DNA of 64,000 bases, taken from positions 1,116,001 through 1,180,000 of the forward strand of contig NZ_JARVRS010000001.1 in assembly GCF_030209575.1 (NCBI RefSeq), read 5' to 3'. A program made the translations under genes and the position numbers. The notes under the pieces were generated by a model that searched no databases, was not told the origin of the DNA, and saw only the letters and a program-made list of their open reading frames with translations. Source of the DNA: Leifsonia sp. fls2-241-R2A-40a. Lineage in GTDB: Bacteria > Actinomycetota > Actinomycetes > Actinomycetales > Microbacteriaceae. This document shows, piece after piece, positions 1-8,262 of this stretch (position 1 is the first letter of the stretch; each line of letters opens with the position of its first letter).

Positions 1-266
1 TCGAGGCCGTTGGGCACCTTCCCGCTGCGACCGAAGCCGGGCAGGTCGGGCACGAGCGTGTGGAACTCGTCGGCGAGGCGTTCGGCGGTGGGCAGCAGGT
101 AGCGCCCGGAGAGTCCGAAGCCGTGCACGTGCATCATGGCCGGCGCGTCGGGCGGACTGGGCGACTCCCGGTAGAACACGTCGACGCCGTCGACCGTGGT
201 CCACCGCTCCGCCAGACCGGATGCCGGGCGCCTGGGAAGGCGCCTCGGCGCGCTCGTCGTTCCCAT
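1..266 (-). CDS. alpha/beta hydrolase, N-terminal part (cut by window edge)
   Basis: Minus-strand reading from the ATG at 266 runs open to the window edge (about 88 codons). The visible protein has the alpha/beta hydrolase oxyanion-type stretch HVHGFGLSGRY followed by LVPDLPGFGRSGK, the usual start of this fold. The nucleophile elbow and the catalytic Asp/His lie outside the window, so the substrate cannot be named. It begins 49 nt downstream of the HAD phosphatase stop on the same strand and could be the last gene of the ABC importer operon. The family call is fairly secure; its role in the operon is inference. Confidence 0.8.
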   Translation of the reverse strand, partial: MGTTSAPRRLPRRPASGLAERWTTVDGVDVFYRESPSPPDAPAMMHVHGFGLSGRYLLPTAERLADEFHTLVPDLPGFGRSGKVPNGL

Positions 267-315
267 ATGGCCGATGATCCTCGCGGCGGGCACGCTCGCG
301 CAATGCTCTTGTGTG

Positions 316-945
316 TCAGGCGAGGAGCGCCCGGAACCCCGCGTAGTCGGTGAGCCGGCCGAGGCCTGCGGTCGTCGCGGATTCGTGTCTTCCCACCACG
401 ACGGCACGCGCGCCGGAGGCGACCGCGGCGGCCAGCCCGGCCTCCGCGTCCTCGAAGACGACGCAGTCCGCGATCGGCACGCCGAGGAGTTCGGCCGCGC
501 GCTGGTACCCCTGCGGGTCGGGCTTGCCACGCTCGACGTCCTCCGCCGCCACCAGCACCTCCGGCACCGGAACGCCCGCGGCGCGCATCCGGGCCACGGC
601 CAGCTCGCGCGGGGCGCTCGTGACGACCGCGACCGGTGCGCCCTCGGCCAGCAGCCGCTCGAGCAGCGCCACCGCGCCCGGGATCTCCACGATCCCGTCG
701 GTGCGGCTCACCTCCTCGGCGACCAGCTGACGCACGAGTCCGGCCCGTTCGACATCGCTCAGCGCCGGCAGGAAACGCGTGACCGTATCCAGGGCCTGGC
801 GCCCATGCGAGTACGCGAGCAGCGCCACCGGGTCGATGCCGTGCCGCTGCGCGAACGCCGTCCACACGGACTCGACGACCGCCGTCGAGTCGACGAGCGT
901 CCCATCCATGTCGAACAGGAACCCGGCCGCCTCGATCTCATCCAC
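316..945 (-). CDS. HAD-superfamily (subfamily IA) sugar-phosphatase-like hydrolase
   Basis: 209 aa, full length for the beta-phosphoglucomutase/phosphatase-like HAD group. Motif I FDMDGTLVD lies near residue 12 with both catalytic Asp residues. Motif II is the Thr in VVTSAPRE, motif III the Lys in RGKPDP, and motif IV the acidic pair in VFEDAEAG. The cap follows motif I, as in subfamily IA. Such enzymes dephosphorylate small sugar or polyol phosphates in the cytosol. It lies 45 nt behind the FAD oxidoreductase on the same strand, so it is probably co-transcribed with the importer operon. Its real substrate is not visible. Confidence 0.85.
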   Translation of the reverse strand: MDEIEAAGFLFDMDGTLVDSTAVVESVWTAFAQRHGIDPVALLAYSHGRQALDTVTRFLPALSDVERAGLVRQLVAEEVSRTDGIVEIPGAVALLERLLAEGAPVAVVTSAPRELAVARMRAAGVPVPEVLVAAEDVERGKPDPQGYQRAAELLGVPIADCVVFEDAEAGLAAAVASGARAVVVGRHESATTAGLGRLTDYAGFRALLA

Positions 946-990
946 CTTCCGAGCTTAGGAGACGTGCTGAGACCGAAGCGGCCGGGTCGC

Positions 991-2121
991 TCACACCAGG
1001 GCGCCCGAGAAGCGCGCCGGGCGGAACGTGTCGAGCAGCGGCGACTTCTCGCCGGTGAGGATCTCGCGGGCGAGCAGTTCGCCCGCGATCAGCCCCAGGG
1101 TGGCACCGCTGTGGGTGAAGGCGACGAAGTAGCCGGAGAGCTGCTCCAGCTCGCCGAGGACGGGGTCGCCGTCTCCCGGGATGGGCTTGCCGCCGATTCC
1201 GAAGCCGTCGAGCGCGAGCGCGGGGTTGCCGGCGAGCACGCGGGACGCCTCCTCCAGCAGACGGTCGACGACGCCGTCCGGCACGGTGACCGAGCCGTCG
1301 TCGCCGACGATCAGCGCCTCCTCCGACCAGGCCGAGTCGAGGGCGAGCGCGCCGGACGGCGTCGGGCGGACGGCCACGTTCGGCGTGTTGAGCACCGCCT
1401 TCAGCTCCGTCTCGACCGGCTTCGTCCAGACCAGGAGGGCCGTGGGGCTGCCGTCCTCGATGGTGATGCCGTGCTCGGCCACCTGAGCCGGGACGTCCGG
1501 ACCGGTCGCGAGCAGTACCGCGTCGCCGCCGAAGCGACGGCCGTCCGCGGTCAACGCACCGACGGCGCGGCCGTCCTCGACCAGGACCACAGCGCGCCCG
1601 GCGCCGGTGACGAGACGTCCGCCGCGGGCGGTGAACTCGGCGGCGAGGAACGCGATGAGCGACGGCAGGTCGACCCAGCCCTCCCCGGGGTTGAAGATGG
1701 CGCCCTCGGCGGCGAGGGCCGCGGGGTCGACGCCCGGCGTCCACTCGGCCACGTTCGAGGCGGTGACCCACTGGGCGTCGTAGCCGATCGAGCGCTCGTG
1801 GTCGAGGATCGACGCGAAGGACTCGCCGTCCGGCGCCCAGGTCAGGCCGCCGTCGAAGCGGAGGAAAGCCGACACGTCGGAACGCGCCGCGAGCGTGCGG
1901 TAGCGGTCGATCCCGAGCTGGCGGAGGGCGTGGTACTCCGGCGAGCGCAGGCCGGCGGTGTTCAGCCACGAGAGCGACCGCCCGCTGGCGCCGCTGGCCA
2001 GTTCGCCCTCGGTCAGCAGCGTCACGTCGGCGCCGGAACGGACCAGGTGGACCGCCGTGGAGACGCCGAGGATGCCGCCACCGATGACGACGACGCGGGA
2101 ACGGATGGATGGCGTGGTCAT
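991..2121 (-). CDS. FAD-dependent oxidoreductase, D-amino-acid oxidase (DAO) family
   Basis: 376 aa from the ATG at 2121, which has AAAGTGAG 4 nt upstream. An alternative GTG at 2130 would overlap the preceding stop. The N-terminus carries the Rossmann dinucleotide site VVVIGGGILGVSTAVHL and then ELASGASGRSLSW, typical of DAO-fold amine and amino-acid oxidases/dehydrogenases. The C-terminal FTHSGATLG matches the second FAD-contacting segment. Members oxidise secondary or primary amines such as sarcosine, D-amino acids, opines or fructosyl-amino acids. With a polar amino-acid-type ABC importer and a Gfo/Idh/MocA dehydrogenase in one operon, it probably attacks an imported amine or amino-acid conjugate. 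The exact substrate is unknown. Confidence 0.85.
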   Translation of the reverse strand: MTTPSIRSRVVVIGGGILGVSTAVHLVRSGADVTLLTEGELASGASGRSLSWLNTAGLRSPEYHALRQLGIDRYRTLAARSDVSAFLRFDGGLTWAPDGESFASILDHERSIGYDAQWVTASNVAEWTPGVDPAALAAEGAIFNPGEGWVDLPSLIAFLAAEFTARGGRLVTGAGRAVVLVEDGRAVGALTADGRRFGGDAVLLATGPDVPAQVAEHGITIEDGSPTALLVWTKPVETELKAVLNTPNVAVRPTPSGALALDSAWSEEALIVGDDGSVTVPDGVVDRLLEEASRVLAGNPALALDGFGIGGKPIPGDGDPVLGELEQLSGYFVAFTHSGATLGLIAGELLAREILTGEKSPLLDTFRPARFSGALV

Positions 2122-2126
2122 GGTGC

Positions 2127-3146
2127 TCACTTTCGGTTCTGAGTGTGAATGGTGTCGATCAGTTCGAGGGCCGCGAGACTGTCTCGCGGGTCGACGGGCA
2201 GTGCGGCGCCGTCCCGGAAGGATGCGGCCAGTCGCCCGTAGAAGTCGGCGTAATCGCCGGGTGCGAGCGGGATCTCGTCGGGGTGCGCGTCCGTCCCCAG
2301 GCGGGCCGGCGCGCTCGCGCGGCCGAGCCGCGGGTCTCCCGGGCGCATCCCGCCGGCGAGCTGCGCCTCCTGCGGGTCGAGGCCCCAGGAGACGAAGCCG
2401 GAGCGGGAGCCGAGCACACGGAAACGCGGCCCGGCGATCGGGGCGACCGCGCTCATCCACAGGTGGCTGACGGTTCCCGACTCGTGCTGCAGGACGACGA
2501 ACGCGTCGTCATCCGCACGGCCCCCGCGCCGGTTGTGGAGCTCGGCGTGGGAGACACGACCGGGTCCGAACAGCAGCAGCGCCTGATCGATCAGATGCGC
2601 GCCGAGGTCGAACAGGATACCGCCGCCCTCGCCTGCGTCGGTGGTCGACTTCCACGAGTCGTCGGCCGACGGCTTCCACCATTCGAATCGCGACTCGAAG
2701 CGGCGTACGTCGCCGAGGGAGCCATCGTCGACCAGGCGGCGCAGAGTGAGGAAGTCGCCGTCCCACCGGCGGTTCTGGAAGACGGTGAATGGCACGTCTG
2801 CGGTCTCCGCCCGCTCGATCAGCACACGGCCCGACAGGGTGTCGGGTGCGAACGGCTTGTCGACGACGGTCGCCAGTCCCGCGGCGATCGCAGCCTCGGC
2901 GTGCGCGACGTGCAGCGGGGTGGGCGAGGCGACGACCACCAGGTCCAGTCCGGGATGCGCGAGCAGCGCATCCACATCGGGCACCGCCGTCGCGTCCGGG
3001 TGGTCTGCGGCCAGCCGGTCCGTCTGCGAGGTGACGACCGCCGCCAGTTCGAACGCGGGATCCGCCGCCAGGAACGGCGCGTGGAAGACCCGCCCGGCGA
3101 CCCCGTAGCCGATGAGGCCGACGCGGATGGGGCCCCCGCCGCTCAC
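2127..3146 (-). CDS. Gfo/Idh/MocA-family NAD(P)-dependent oxidoreductase
   Basis: 339 aa starting at a GTG that overlaps the ABC ATPase stop by 4 nt (GTGA), so translation is probably coupled. The N-terminal Rossmann motif is VGLIGYGVAGRVFHAPF. The EKP-type motif appears as VDKPFAP near residue 98, and GGILFDLGAHLIDQ carries the family's Asp/His active-site region. The family oxidises or reduces sugars, inositols and derivatives with NAD(P). In this operon it may act on the sugar-like half of an amino-sugar or opine-type compound, which is inference from context only. Confidence 0.9.
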   Translation of the reverse strand: MSGGGPIRVGLIGYGVAGRVFHAPFLAADPAFELAAVVTSQTDRLAADHPDATAVPDVDALLAHPGLDLVVVASPTPLHVAHAEAAIAAGLATVVDKPFAPDTLSGRVLIERAETADVPFTVFQNRRWDGDFLTLRRLVDDGSLGDVRRFESRFEWWKPSADDSWKSTTDAGEGGGILFDLGAHLIDQALLLFGPGRVSHAELHNRRGGRADDDAFVVLQHESGTVSHLWMSAVAPIAGPRFRVLGSRSGFVSWGLDPQEAQLAGGMRPGDPRLGRASAPARLGTDAHPDEIPLAPGDYADFYGRLAASFRDGAALPVDPRDSLAALELIDTIHTQNRK

Positions 3147-3913
3147 AGCACCTCCGAAAGGAAGCGCTGCAGGCGCGGGCTCTGCGGACGGTCGAACAGG
3201 TCGTCCGGACGGCCGGCCTCCACAACGCGACCCTCGTCCATGAAGACCACCTGGTCGGCGACCTTGCGGGCGAAGTTCATCTCGTGTGTGACGACGACCA
3301 TCGTCATCCCCCGGCGGCCCAGGTCGGCCATCAGGTTGAGCACGCCCTTCACGAGTTCCGGGTCGAGAGCGCTGGTGACCTCGTCGAACAGCATCACCTC
3401 GGGCTCCATGGCCAGCGCACGGGCGATCGCCACGCGCTGCTGCTGACCGCCGGAGAGGTCGCGCGGGCGGTGATCCATCCGCTCTCCGAGCCCCACCTCG
3501 GTCAGCCGCTCCTCGGCGACCCGCTGTGCTTCCGCCTTCGGCATCCGCTTGACGCTCCGCAGAGCGAGCATGACGTTCTGCAGCGCCGTGTGGTCCGGGA
3601 ACAGGTTGAAGTGCTGGAACACGAGACCGATCCGGCGGCGCAGCGCATCCGGCTTGGCGCCGAGGATGCTGACGCCGTCGAGCAGCACGTCGCCGCTCTT
3701 CGGCTCGTGCAGCCGGTTGATGCCGCGGAGCATGGTCGACTTGCCCGACCCGGAGGGGCCGATCACGCAGGTCGTGGTGCCCGGCGCGACCGACAGCGTT
3801 ACACCGCGCAGCACCTCGATGTCGCCGTAGGCCATGGTCAGGTCGGTGAGGTGGAGGGCGGACCCCCGGAAGTCGGGCTTCTGCTGCGCCGGCAGCGGAG
3901 AGGTGTAGGTCAT
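3143..3913 (-). CDS. amino-acid-type ABC transporter, ATP-binding protein
   Basis: 256 aa. Walker A is GPSGSGKST, the Q-loop lies in VFQHFNLFPDHT, the signature is LSGGQQQRVAIARAL, Walker B is VMLFDEVTSALDPE, and the switch His is in VVVTHEMNFA. The H-loop region and MNFARKVADQVVFMDEG are characteristic of the GlnQ/HisP polar amino-acid importers. The ATG overlaps the permease stop (ATGA), and its own stop overlaps the next GTG, so permease, ATPase and dehydrogenase are made as a coupled unit. It powers uptake of a polar amino-acid-like solute. Confidence 0.93.
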   Translation of the reverse strand: MTYTSPLPAQQKPDFRGSALHLTDLTMAYGDIEVLRGVTLSVAPGTTTCVIGPSGSGKSTMLRGINRLHEPKSGDVLLDGVSILGAKPDALRRRIGLVFQHFNLFPDHTALQNVMLALRSVKRMPKAEAQRVAEERLTEVGLGERMDHRPRDLSGGQQQRVAIARALAMEPEVMLFDEVTSALDPELVKGVLNLMADLGRRGMTMVVVTHEMNFARKVADQVVFMDEGRVVEAGRPDDLFDRPQSPRLQRFLSEVL

Positions 3914-4698
3914 GTGTTGCTCCCGTAGGTCAGGGCTGCCGGGGTCTGGACCTCGTCCAGCTCGTCCAGACCGCTCTTGGGCGGCGCCGGCTTGCGGCGT
4001 CCGGTGCGGAACCGGTTGTCGAAGTAGTTGACGAGGTGCGTCAGCGGGACGGTGATGACGAGGTAGAACAGTCCGGCGAGCACCAGCGGCGACAGGTTTC
4101 CGGTCAGCACAGCGGCGTCCTGTCCGACTCGGAACAGCTCGCGCTCACCGACCAGGAGGCCGAGGAAGTACACCAGGCTGGAGTCCTTCACGATCGCGAT
4201 GAACTGGTTGACCAGCGCCGGAAGAACGCGGCGGATGCCCTGCGGCACCACGACCAGCCGCATCGCCTTGGCGTAGCTGAGGCCGAGCGCGCGGCAGGCC
4301 TCCAGCTGTCCGCGGTCGACGCTCTGGATGCCGGCGCGGAAGATCTCGCCGATGTACGCGGCCGCGATGAGCGACAGCGCCAGGATGCCCAGCGGATACG
4401 GCGACGGCCCGAACACCGACTGCGAGAACCGTGCGAAACCCTGGCCGATGAGCAGGATGGTGAGGATCGCCGGCAGGCCGCGGAACACGTCCGTGTAGAT
4501 GCGTGCGGGGATGCGCAGCCAGCGGGAGGTGGAGATCCCCATGACGGCGACCACCATGCCGAGCACGACGCCGATGACGGTCGCCGCGATCGAGATGATC
4601 AGCGTGTTGACGAGCCCGACTCCGAGGAGCTGCGGGAACACCTGCAGCATCGACGGGATGTCGAAGAAGGTGTGCGTGATGGTGGTGAGCCAGTCCAT
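3910..4698 (-). CDS. amino-acid-type ABC transporter, permease
   Basis: 262 aa integral membrane protein of the HisM/GlnP group. It has several hydrophobic spans (LVNTLIISIAATVIGVVLG and others) and the cytoplasmic EAA loop EACRALGLSYAKAMRLVVVPQ, which contacts the ATPase. Only one permease gene is present, so the channel is probably a homodimer. It lies 27 nt behind the binding-protein gene and overlaps the ATPase gene by 4 nt. Confidence 0.92.
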   Translation of the reverse strand: MDWLTTITHTFFDIPSMLQVFPQLLGVGLVNTLIISIAATVIGVVLGMVVAVMGISTSRWLRIPARIYTDVFRGLPAILTILLIGQGFARFSQSVFGPSPYPLGILALSLIAAAYIGEIFRAGIQSVDRGQLEACRALGLSYAKAMRLVVVPQGIRRVLPALVNQFIAIVKDSSLVYFLGLLVGERELFRVGQDAAVLTGNLSPLVLAGLFYLVITVPLTHLVNYFDNRFRTGRRKPAPPKSGLDELDEVQTPAALTYGSNT

Positions 4699-4725
4699 GG
4701 GGATCTCCCTGATCGCCTGCCGGGC

Positions 4726-5637
4726 CTATTCGGAGGGGGTCGGCGTCGCGGTCTGCTCGGCCTTCGGCAGGTACTGCTTCGGCATGGGCGAACCCGGGAA
4801 CCACTTCTCGTAGAGCTTCTTCCAGGTGCCGTCCTCCATCGCCGCGTGCAGCGCCGTGTCGAGGGCGCTCTTGAGGGCGGTGTTGCCCTTGGCGATGGCG
4901 AAGCCGGCGGGAGCGTCGAAGGAGGGGATGTCCTCGGCGTCCTTCAGCGACGGGTACTGCGCGACGTAGCTCTTGGCGGCCTCGTAGTCGAGGAAGTGCG
5001 CATCCACCGAACCGCTGTTGAGGGCGGAGACGGCGGCGTTGTTGTCCGGGAAGCGGACCAGGTTGGCCTTCGGGAAGTTCTTGACCGCGTACGACTCCTG
5101 CAGGGTGCCCTGCACGACGCCGAGGCGCTTGCCCGCGAGGTCCTTCGCCGAGTCGATGCCCGCGCTCTTGGTGGTCAGCACCGTGAGGTACCCGGCCAGG
5201 TAGCCGTCGGAGAAGTCGACCGTCTTCTTGCGGTCGTCGGTGATGCCGATGGCGGCCACGCCGACGTCGAACTGGTGGTTCGCGACGGCGGAGAGCAGAC
5301 CGGAGAAGTCCTGGCCGGTGAAGACGGCCTTGCCCAGGTGGGCGCGCTTCGCCACATCCGTGAACAGCTCGACGTCGAATCCGGTGAAGTTGCCGCTCGC
5401 GTCGGTGAACGTGTACGGCTTGGCGTCGCCGAGGCTCGCGACGCGGACCGTGCCCGCCTCGATGAGTCCGTAGGGGTTGTCCTTGGTGGCGGCGCCGGAC
5501 GCGCCGCCGGAGCTGCAGGCCGCGAGGACGAGGGCGGCGGAGGCCGCGGCGGCCAGCAGCGCGGCCGGCCGGAGGAGGGTGCGTCGTTTCACTGCGGGGG
5601 TCCAATCGTCGAAAGAGGTGGACGAGAAACGGGACAT
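4726..5637 (-). CDS. amino-acid-type ABC transporter, solute-binding lipoprotein
   Basis: 303 aa. The ATG at 5637 is preceded by GAGGA at a 5-nt spacing. A basic stretch (KRRTLLRP) and an Ala/Leu core lead to the lipobox LAAC with the lipidated Cys at residue 41, so it is a membrane-anchored lipoprotein. The mature part fits the family-3 periplasmic binding fold ([36 protein letters not shown]). It is the first gene of the operon, directly behind the LacI operators. The N-terminus before the basic stretch is longer than usual. Confidence 0.92.
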   Translation of the reverse strand: MSRFSSTSFDDWTPAVKRRTLLRPAALLAAAASAALVLAACSSGGASGAATKDNPYGLIEAGTVRVASLGDAKPYTFTDASGNFTGFDVELFTDVAKRAHLGKAVFTGQDFSGLLSAVANHQFDVGVAAIGITDDRKKTVDFSDGYLAGYLTVLTTKSAGIDSAKDLAGKRLGVVQGTLQESYAVKNFPKANLVRFPDNNAAVSALNSGSVDAHFLDYEAAKSYVAQYPSLKDAEDIPSFDAPAGFAIAKGNTALKSALDTALHAAMEDGTWKKLYEKWFPGSPMPKQYLPKAEQTATPTPSE

Positions 5638-5664
5638 ACGATCCTCGTCGATCCGGTACTTGCT

Positions 5665-5703
5665 GAGACCGGTCTCTGCTGTTTAGGCTGAGACCGGTCT
5701 CAG
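5665..5703. promoter_or_regulatory. paired LacI-type operators
   Basis: The 12-nt palindrome GAGACCGGTCTC occurs twice, at 5665-5676 and 5690-5701. The second copy extends to CTGAGACCGGTCTCAG (5688-5703). The copies are 25 nt apart and have the central CCGG typical of LacI-family sites. They lie between the divergent importer operon and the LacI-family regulator gene. Binding by that regulator is inferred from position and symmetry. Confidence 0.8.
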
Positions 5704-5716
5704 TTGGTTTTCTGGG

Positions 5717-5746
5717 ACGCTACAACACGGTTCCGGGGTTCGTCAA
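5717..5746 (-). promoter_or_regulatory. predicted promoter of the importer operon
   Basis: On the minus strand, TTGACG (5741-5746) and TAGCGT (5717-5722) are separated by 18 nt, a fair sigma-70-type promoter. The transcription start would fall near 5710, immediately upstream of the two palindromic operators, so a repressor bound there would block initiation or early elongation. Confidence 0.5.
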
Positions 5747-5776
5747 CCTTCGGGCCCCGAGCAGGAAGGCGCATCG

Positions 5777-6865
5777 ATGTCACCACGCCCCGAATCCCGG
5801 CGCGCAGTCACGGTGGCCGACATCGCCCGGGCGGCCAAGGTCTCCAAGGCGACCGCCGCCCGTGCCCTCGGCGACTACGGGCAGGTGAGCGACGCCGTGC
5901 GATCCCGCGTGCTGGCCGCCGCAGAGGAGCTCAACTACCGCCCCAACGCCCTCGCGAAGTCGATGAACACCGGCCGCTCGAACACGATCGGCGTCGTCGT
6001 CGGAGACATCGAGAACCCCTTCTTCGCCCATGCGATGCGCGGGATCTCCGACGTGGCCAGCAAAGCCGGTTACGACGTCATCCTCACCAACTCGGACGAA
6101 GACGTGGATGCGGAGCACGCCGCCGTGGACGTCCTCCTCGACAAGCAGGTCGACGCGCTCATCGTGGCGCCGGCCTCCTCCGCCCGGGTCGCCCACCTGG
6201 CATCCGTCGGCGCTGCCGGGCGCCCGCTGGTCCTGCTCGACCGCCGGGCCGACGGCGAGCCCTACGACTCCGTCACGGTCGACAACCGCACGGCCGCATC
6301 CCGGGCGACGGCGGAGCTGCTGGCCGAGGGCCACCGGCGCATCGCCTTCATCTCGACCCACGACCATCCGTCGGGGGTCTATGCGCCGGGCGACACCATC
6401 ACGATGTCGAGCGTCGCGGATCGCGTGGACGGCGTGATGGAGGCGCTCACCGACGCCGGCGTCGCCTCGCCTGAACGGAACATCCGCCTGGATGCGCGCC
6501 GCCGGGGAGTGGATGCGGTCGCCCGAGACCTCCTCCAGGGCGACGACCCGGTGACCGCCATCATCGCGTCGGACAGCCTGATCGCCATGACTGTCTTCCA
6601 GACCATCCGGACCCTCGGCCTCAGCATCCCGGACGACGTCTCCCTGATCGCCTTCGACAACCCGGAGTGGACGGGAATCACGACGCCTCCACTGACGGTC
6701 GTGGAGCAGCCGATCTACGAACTCGGGGCGGCCGCCGCGCGCCTGGCGCTGCAGCGCATCCACGGCGAGCGGGTCGATGACGAGGCCGTCGTCTTCGACG
6801 CGGACCTCGTCCGCCGCGCCTCTGTCGCCCCGCCCGCGTCTGCCCGCGTCGAGTTCCCCTCCTGA
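5777..6865 (+). CDS. LacI-family transcriptional regulator
   Basis: 362 aa. The N-terminal helix-turn-helix is VTVADIARAAKVSKATAARAL (about residues 11-31), followed by the hinge-helix region NYRPNALAKSMNTG. The remainder is a periplasmic-binding-protein-like effector domain with GVVVGDIENPFFAHAM and SLIAFDNPEWT. It is divergent from the amine/amino-acid importer operon and faces two copies of a perfect palindrome, so it most likely represses that operon (and itself) until the imported compound or a catabolite binds. The inducer is unknown. Confidence 0.93.
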   Translation: MSPRPESRRAVTVADIARAAKVSKATAARALGDYGQVSDAVRSRVLAAAEELNYRPNALAKSMNTGRSNTIGVVVGDIENPFFAHAMRGISDVASKAGYDVILTNSDEDVDAEHAAVDVLLDKQVDALIVAPASSARVAHLASVGAAGRPLVLLDRRADGEPYDSVTVDNRTAASRATAELLAEGHRRIAFISTHDHPSGVYAPGDTITMSSVADRVDGVMEALTDAGVASPERNIRLDARRRGVDAVARDLLQGDDPVTAIIASDSLIAMTVFQTIRTLGLSIPDDVSLIAFDNPEWTGITTPPLTVVEQPIYELGAAAARLALQRIHGERVDDEAVVFDADLVRRASVAPPASARVEFPS

Positions 6866-6894
6866 CTCCGTCTGACCGCGCCCTTTGACCCCCT

Positions 6895-6988
6895 CGAGAT
6901 TTGCGCCAAATCGTCGCTCAGGCTGTGGCGATTTGCGCCGAATCATCGCTCTGGCCGCGCCAGAACCGAGATTTGGCGCAAATCGCGA
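6895..6988. repeat. cluster of short inverted/direct repeats
   Basis: GATTTGCGCCAAATC at 6898-6912 has an exact reverse-complement copy, GATTTGGCGCAAATC, at 6970-6984. A third diverged direct copy, GATTTGCGCCGAATC, sits between them at 6930-6944. Flanking TCGTCGCT/TCATCGCT bases are shared by the first two. The pair could fold into a 15-bp stem. It follows the LacI gene stop (6865), so it may also end that transcript, but it looks like a dispersed intergenic repeat element. Confidence 0.7.
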
Positions 6989-7009
6989 GGGTGCGCCCCA
7001 GCGGCCCCC

Positions 7010-7225
7010 TCAGCGCCCGGTCTCGCGCGCGGACTGCGCTGCGCGCAGGTCGCCCAGTGCGCGCTCGGTCTCGCGGTCGACGTGTCCGCCGCGCGCGAGG
7101 ATCGCCGCGGGCAGCCACTCGCTGAGCAGGAAGCGCCGCCGCGCGGGCGGTTGTCCTCCGTTGGTGCGCGTCGGCCGGAGCACCCAGCCGTGTTCCATCC
7201 CCTGTGTCCATGTCGTGTTCGCCAT
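7010..7225 (-). CDS. small hypothetical protein
   Basis: 71 aa from the ATG at 7225 (MANTTWTQGMEHGWVLRP). A longer frame upstream exists but would run through the divergent promoter region. The protein is basic, with a central RRRFLLSEWLPAAILARGGHVD and a charged C-terminal helix. I recognise no family. It is divergent from the GlxA-type regulator and shares its 86-nt intergenic region, so the regulator may control it. Confidence 0.55.
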   Translation of the reverse strand: MANTTWTQGMEHGWVLRPTRTNGGQPPARRRFLLSEWLPAAILARGGHVDRETERALGDLRAAQSARETGR

Positions 7226-7234
7226 GTCATCAAC

Positions 7235-7249
7235 GTTACGAACGTAAAC
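7235..7249. promoter_or_regulatory. inverted repeat in divergent region
   Basis: GTTACG-AA-CGTAAAC is a near-perfect dyad between the small protein gene (start 7225) and the AraC-family gene (start 7312). It is a candidate operator; which protein binds is not known. Confidence 0.4.
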
Positions 7250-7311
7250 ATTCGGACACGAGATGGCTTCAGGTCTATCTTCGCAAAGATCCGGCCAGTA
7301 CACTCTCGACC

Positions 7312-8262
7312 ATGATCCGATCCGTCGCGGTGCCCGTCATCGACGACTTCGCCATGTTCGAGTTCGGCGTCGTCTGCGAGGTGTTCGGTCTCGACCGCAG
7401 CTATGCGGGACTCGAGCCGTTCGACTTCCGCGTGTGCTCCATCCACCCCGGCACCCCCGTCGCCAGCCCGGTCGGCGTCACGCTGACCGCCCCGTACGGG
7501 CTGGAGGCGATGGAGGACGCCGACCTCATCGCCGTCCCCGCGGCGACCGTCCGCGACGAGTACCCCGAGGAGTTCCTGGAGGCGCTCCGCCGGGCGTACG
7601 CGCGCGGCGCCATCCTGCTCAGCGTCTGCTCCGGTGCGTTCGCACTCGGCGCGGCCGGGCTCCTCGACGGCCGCGACTGCACGACGCACTGGCGCTTCTC
7701 CGCCGAGCTGCAGCGCCGGTTCCCCGCAGCGCGCGTCGACCCCGACGTGCTCTTCGTCGACGACGGCCGCATCATCACCAGCGCCGGGACCTCCGCCGGC
7801 ATCGACGCCAGCCTGCACCTGGTGCGCCGCGAGCTCGGCAGCGCGGTGGCGAACACCATCGCGCGCAACATGGTGGTTCCGCCGCAGCGCGACGGAGGCC
7901 AGCGCCAGTACATCGACAAGCCCGTGAGCGATTGCGAAGACGACACGTTCAGCGAGCTGCTCGACTTCCTCGCCGACCGCCTCGACGAGACGCACACGGT
8001 CGGCAGCCTTGCCGAGCGCACGCACATGTCGACCCGGAGCTTCTCGCGTCGCTTCGTCGCGGAGACCGGCGTTCCGCCCATGCAGTGGCTCACGACCCAG
8101 CGCGTCCTCCACGCCCGCCTCCTGCTCGAGACCACCGACCTGCCGATCGACGAGGTCGCGAGGCGGTGCGGCTTCGGCAGCGCGACGCTGCTGCGGCACC
8201 ACTTCGACGCCGAGGTAGGAGTACCCCCGACCCGCTACCGGGCCGCCTTCGCCCGAGCCTGA
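7312..8262 (+). CDS. GlxA-family transcriptional regulator (DJ-1/PfpI + AraC HTH)
   Basis: 316 aa from ATG 7312. Residues about 1-170 form a DJ-1/PfpI-like domain (VAVPVIDDFAMFEFGVVCEVF; nucleophile-elbow-like SVCSGAFALG). Residues about 215-316 form a double AraC helix-turn-helix domain (HMSTRSFSRRFVAETGVPPMQWL, then VARRCGFGSATLLRHHF). The family usually activates amine or metabolite catabolism genes after sensing a ligand in the PfpI-like domain. Its target is not evident; the divergent 71-aa gene is the closest candidate. The 3' end overlaps a convergent membrane-protein gene by 28 nt. Confidence 0.9.
   Translation: MIRSVAVPVIDDFAMFEFGVVCEVFGLDRSYAGLEPFDFRVCSIHPGTPVASPVGVTLTAPYGLEAMEDADLIAVPAATVRDEYPEEFLEALRRAYARGAILLSVCSGAFALGAAGLLDGRDCTTHWRFSAELQRRFPAARVDPDVLFVDDGRIITSAGTSAGIDASLHLVRRELGSAVANTIARNMVVPPQRDGGQRQYIDKPVSDCEDDTFSELLDFLADRLDETHTVGSLAERTHMSTRSFSRRFVAETGVPPMQWLTTQRVLHARLLLETTDLPIDEVARRCGFGSATLLRHHFDAEVGVPPTRYRAAFARA

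Noticed and set aside
196-2142. Long plus-strand open frame (648 codons) opposite the HAD and FAD oxidoreductase genes
   Set aside because: Composition is that of a high-GC antisense shadow (Arg/Gly/Asp-rich, no motifs); the minus-strand frames have complete family motifs.
4036-5691. 551-codon plus-strand frame opposite the ABC importer genes
   Set aside because: Antisense to permease and binding protein with clear motifs; no recognisable domain of its own.
6898-6984. Reading the repeat cluster as a CRISPR array
   Set aside because: Only three short, partly inverted and diverged units, no regular spacers and no cas genes nearby.
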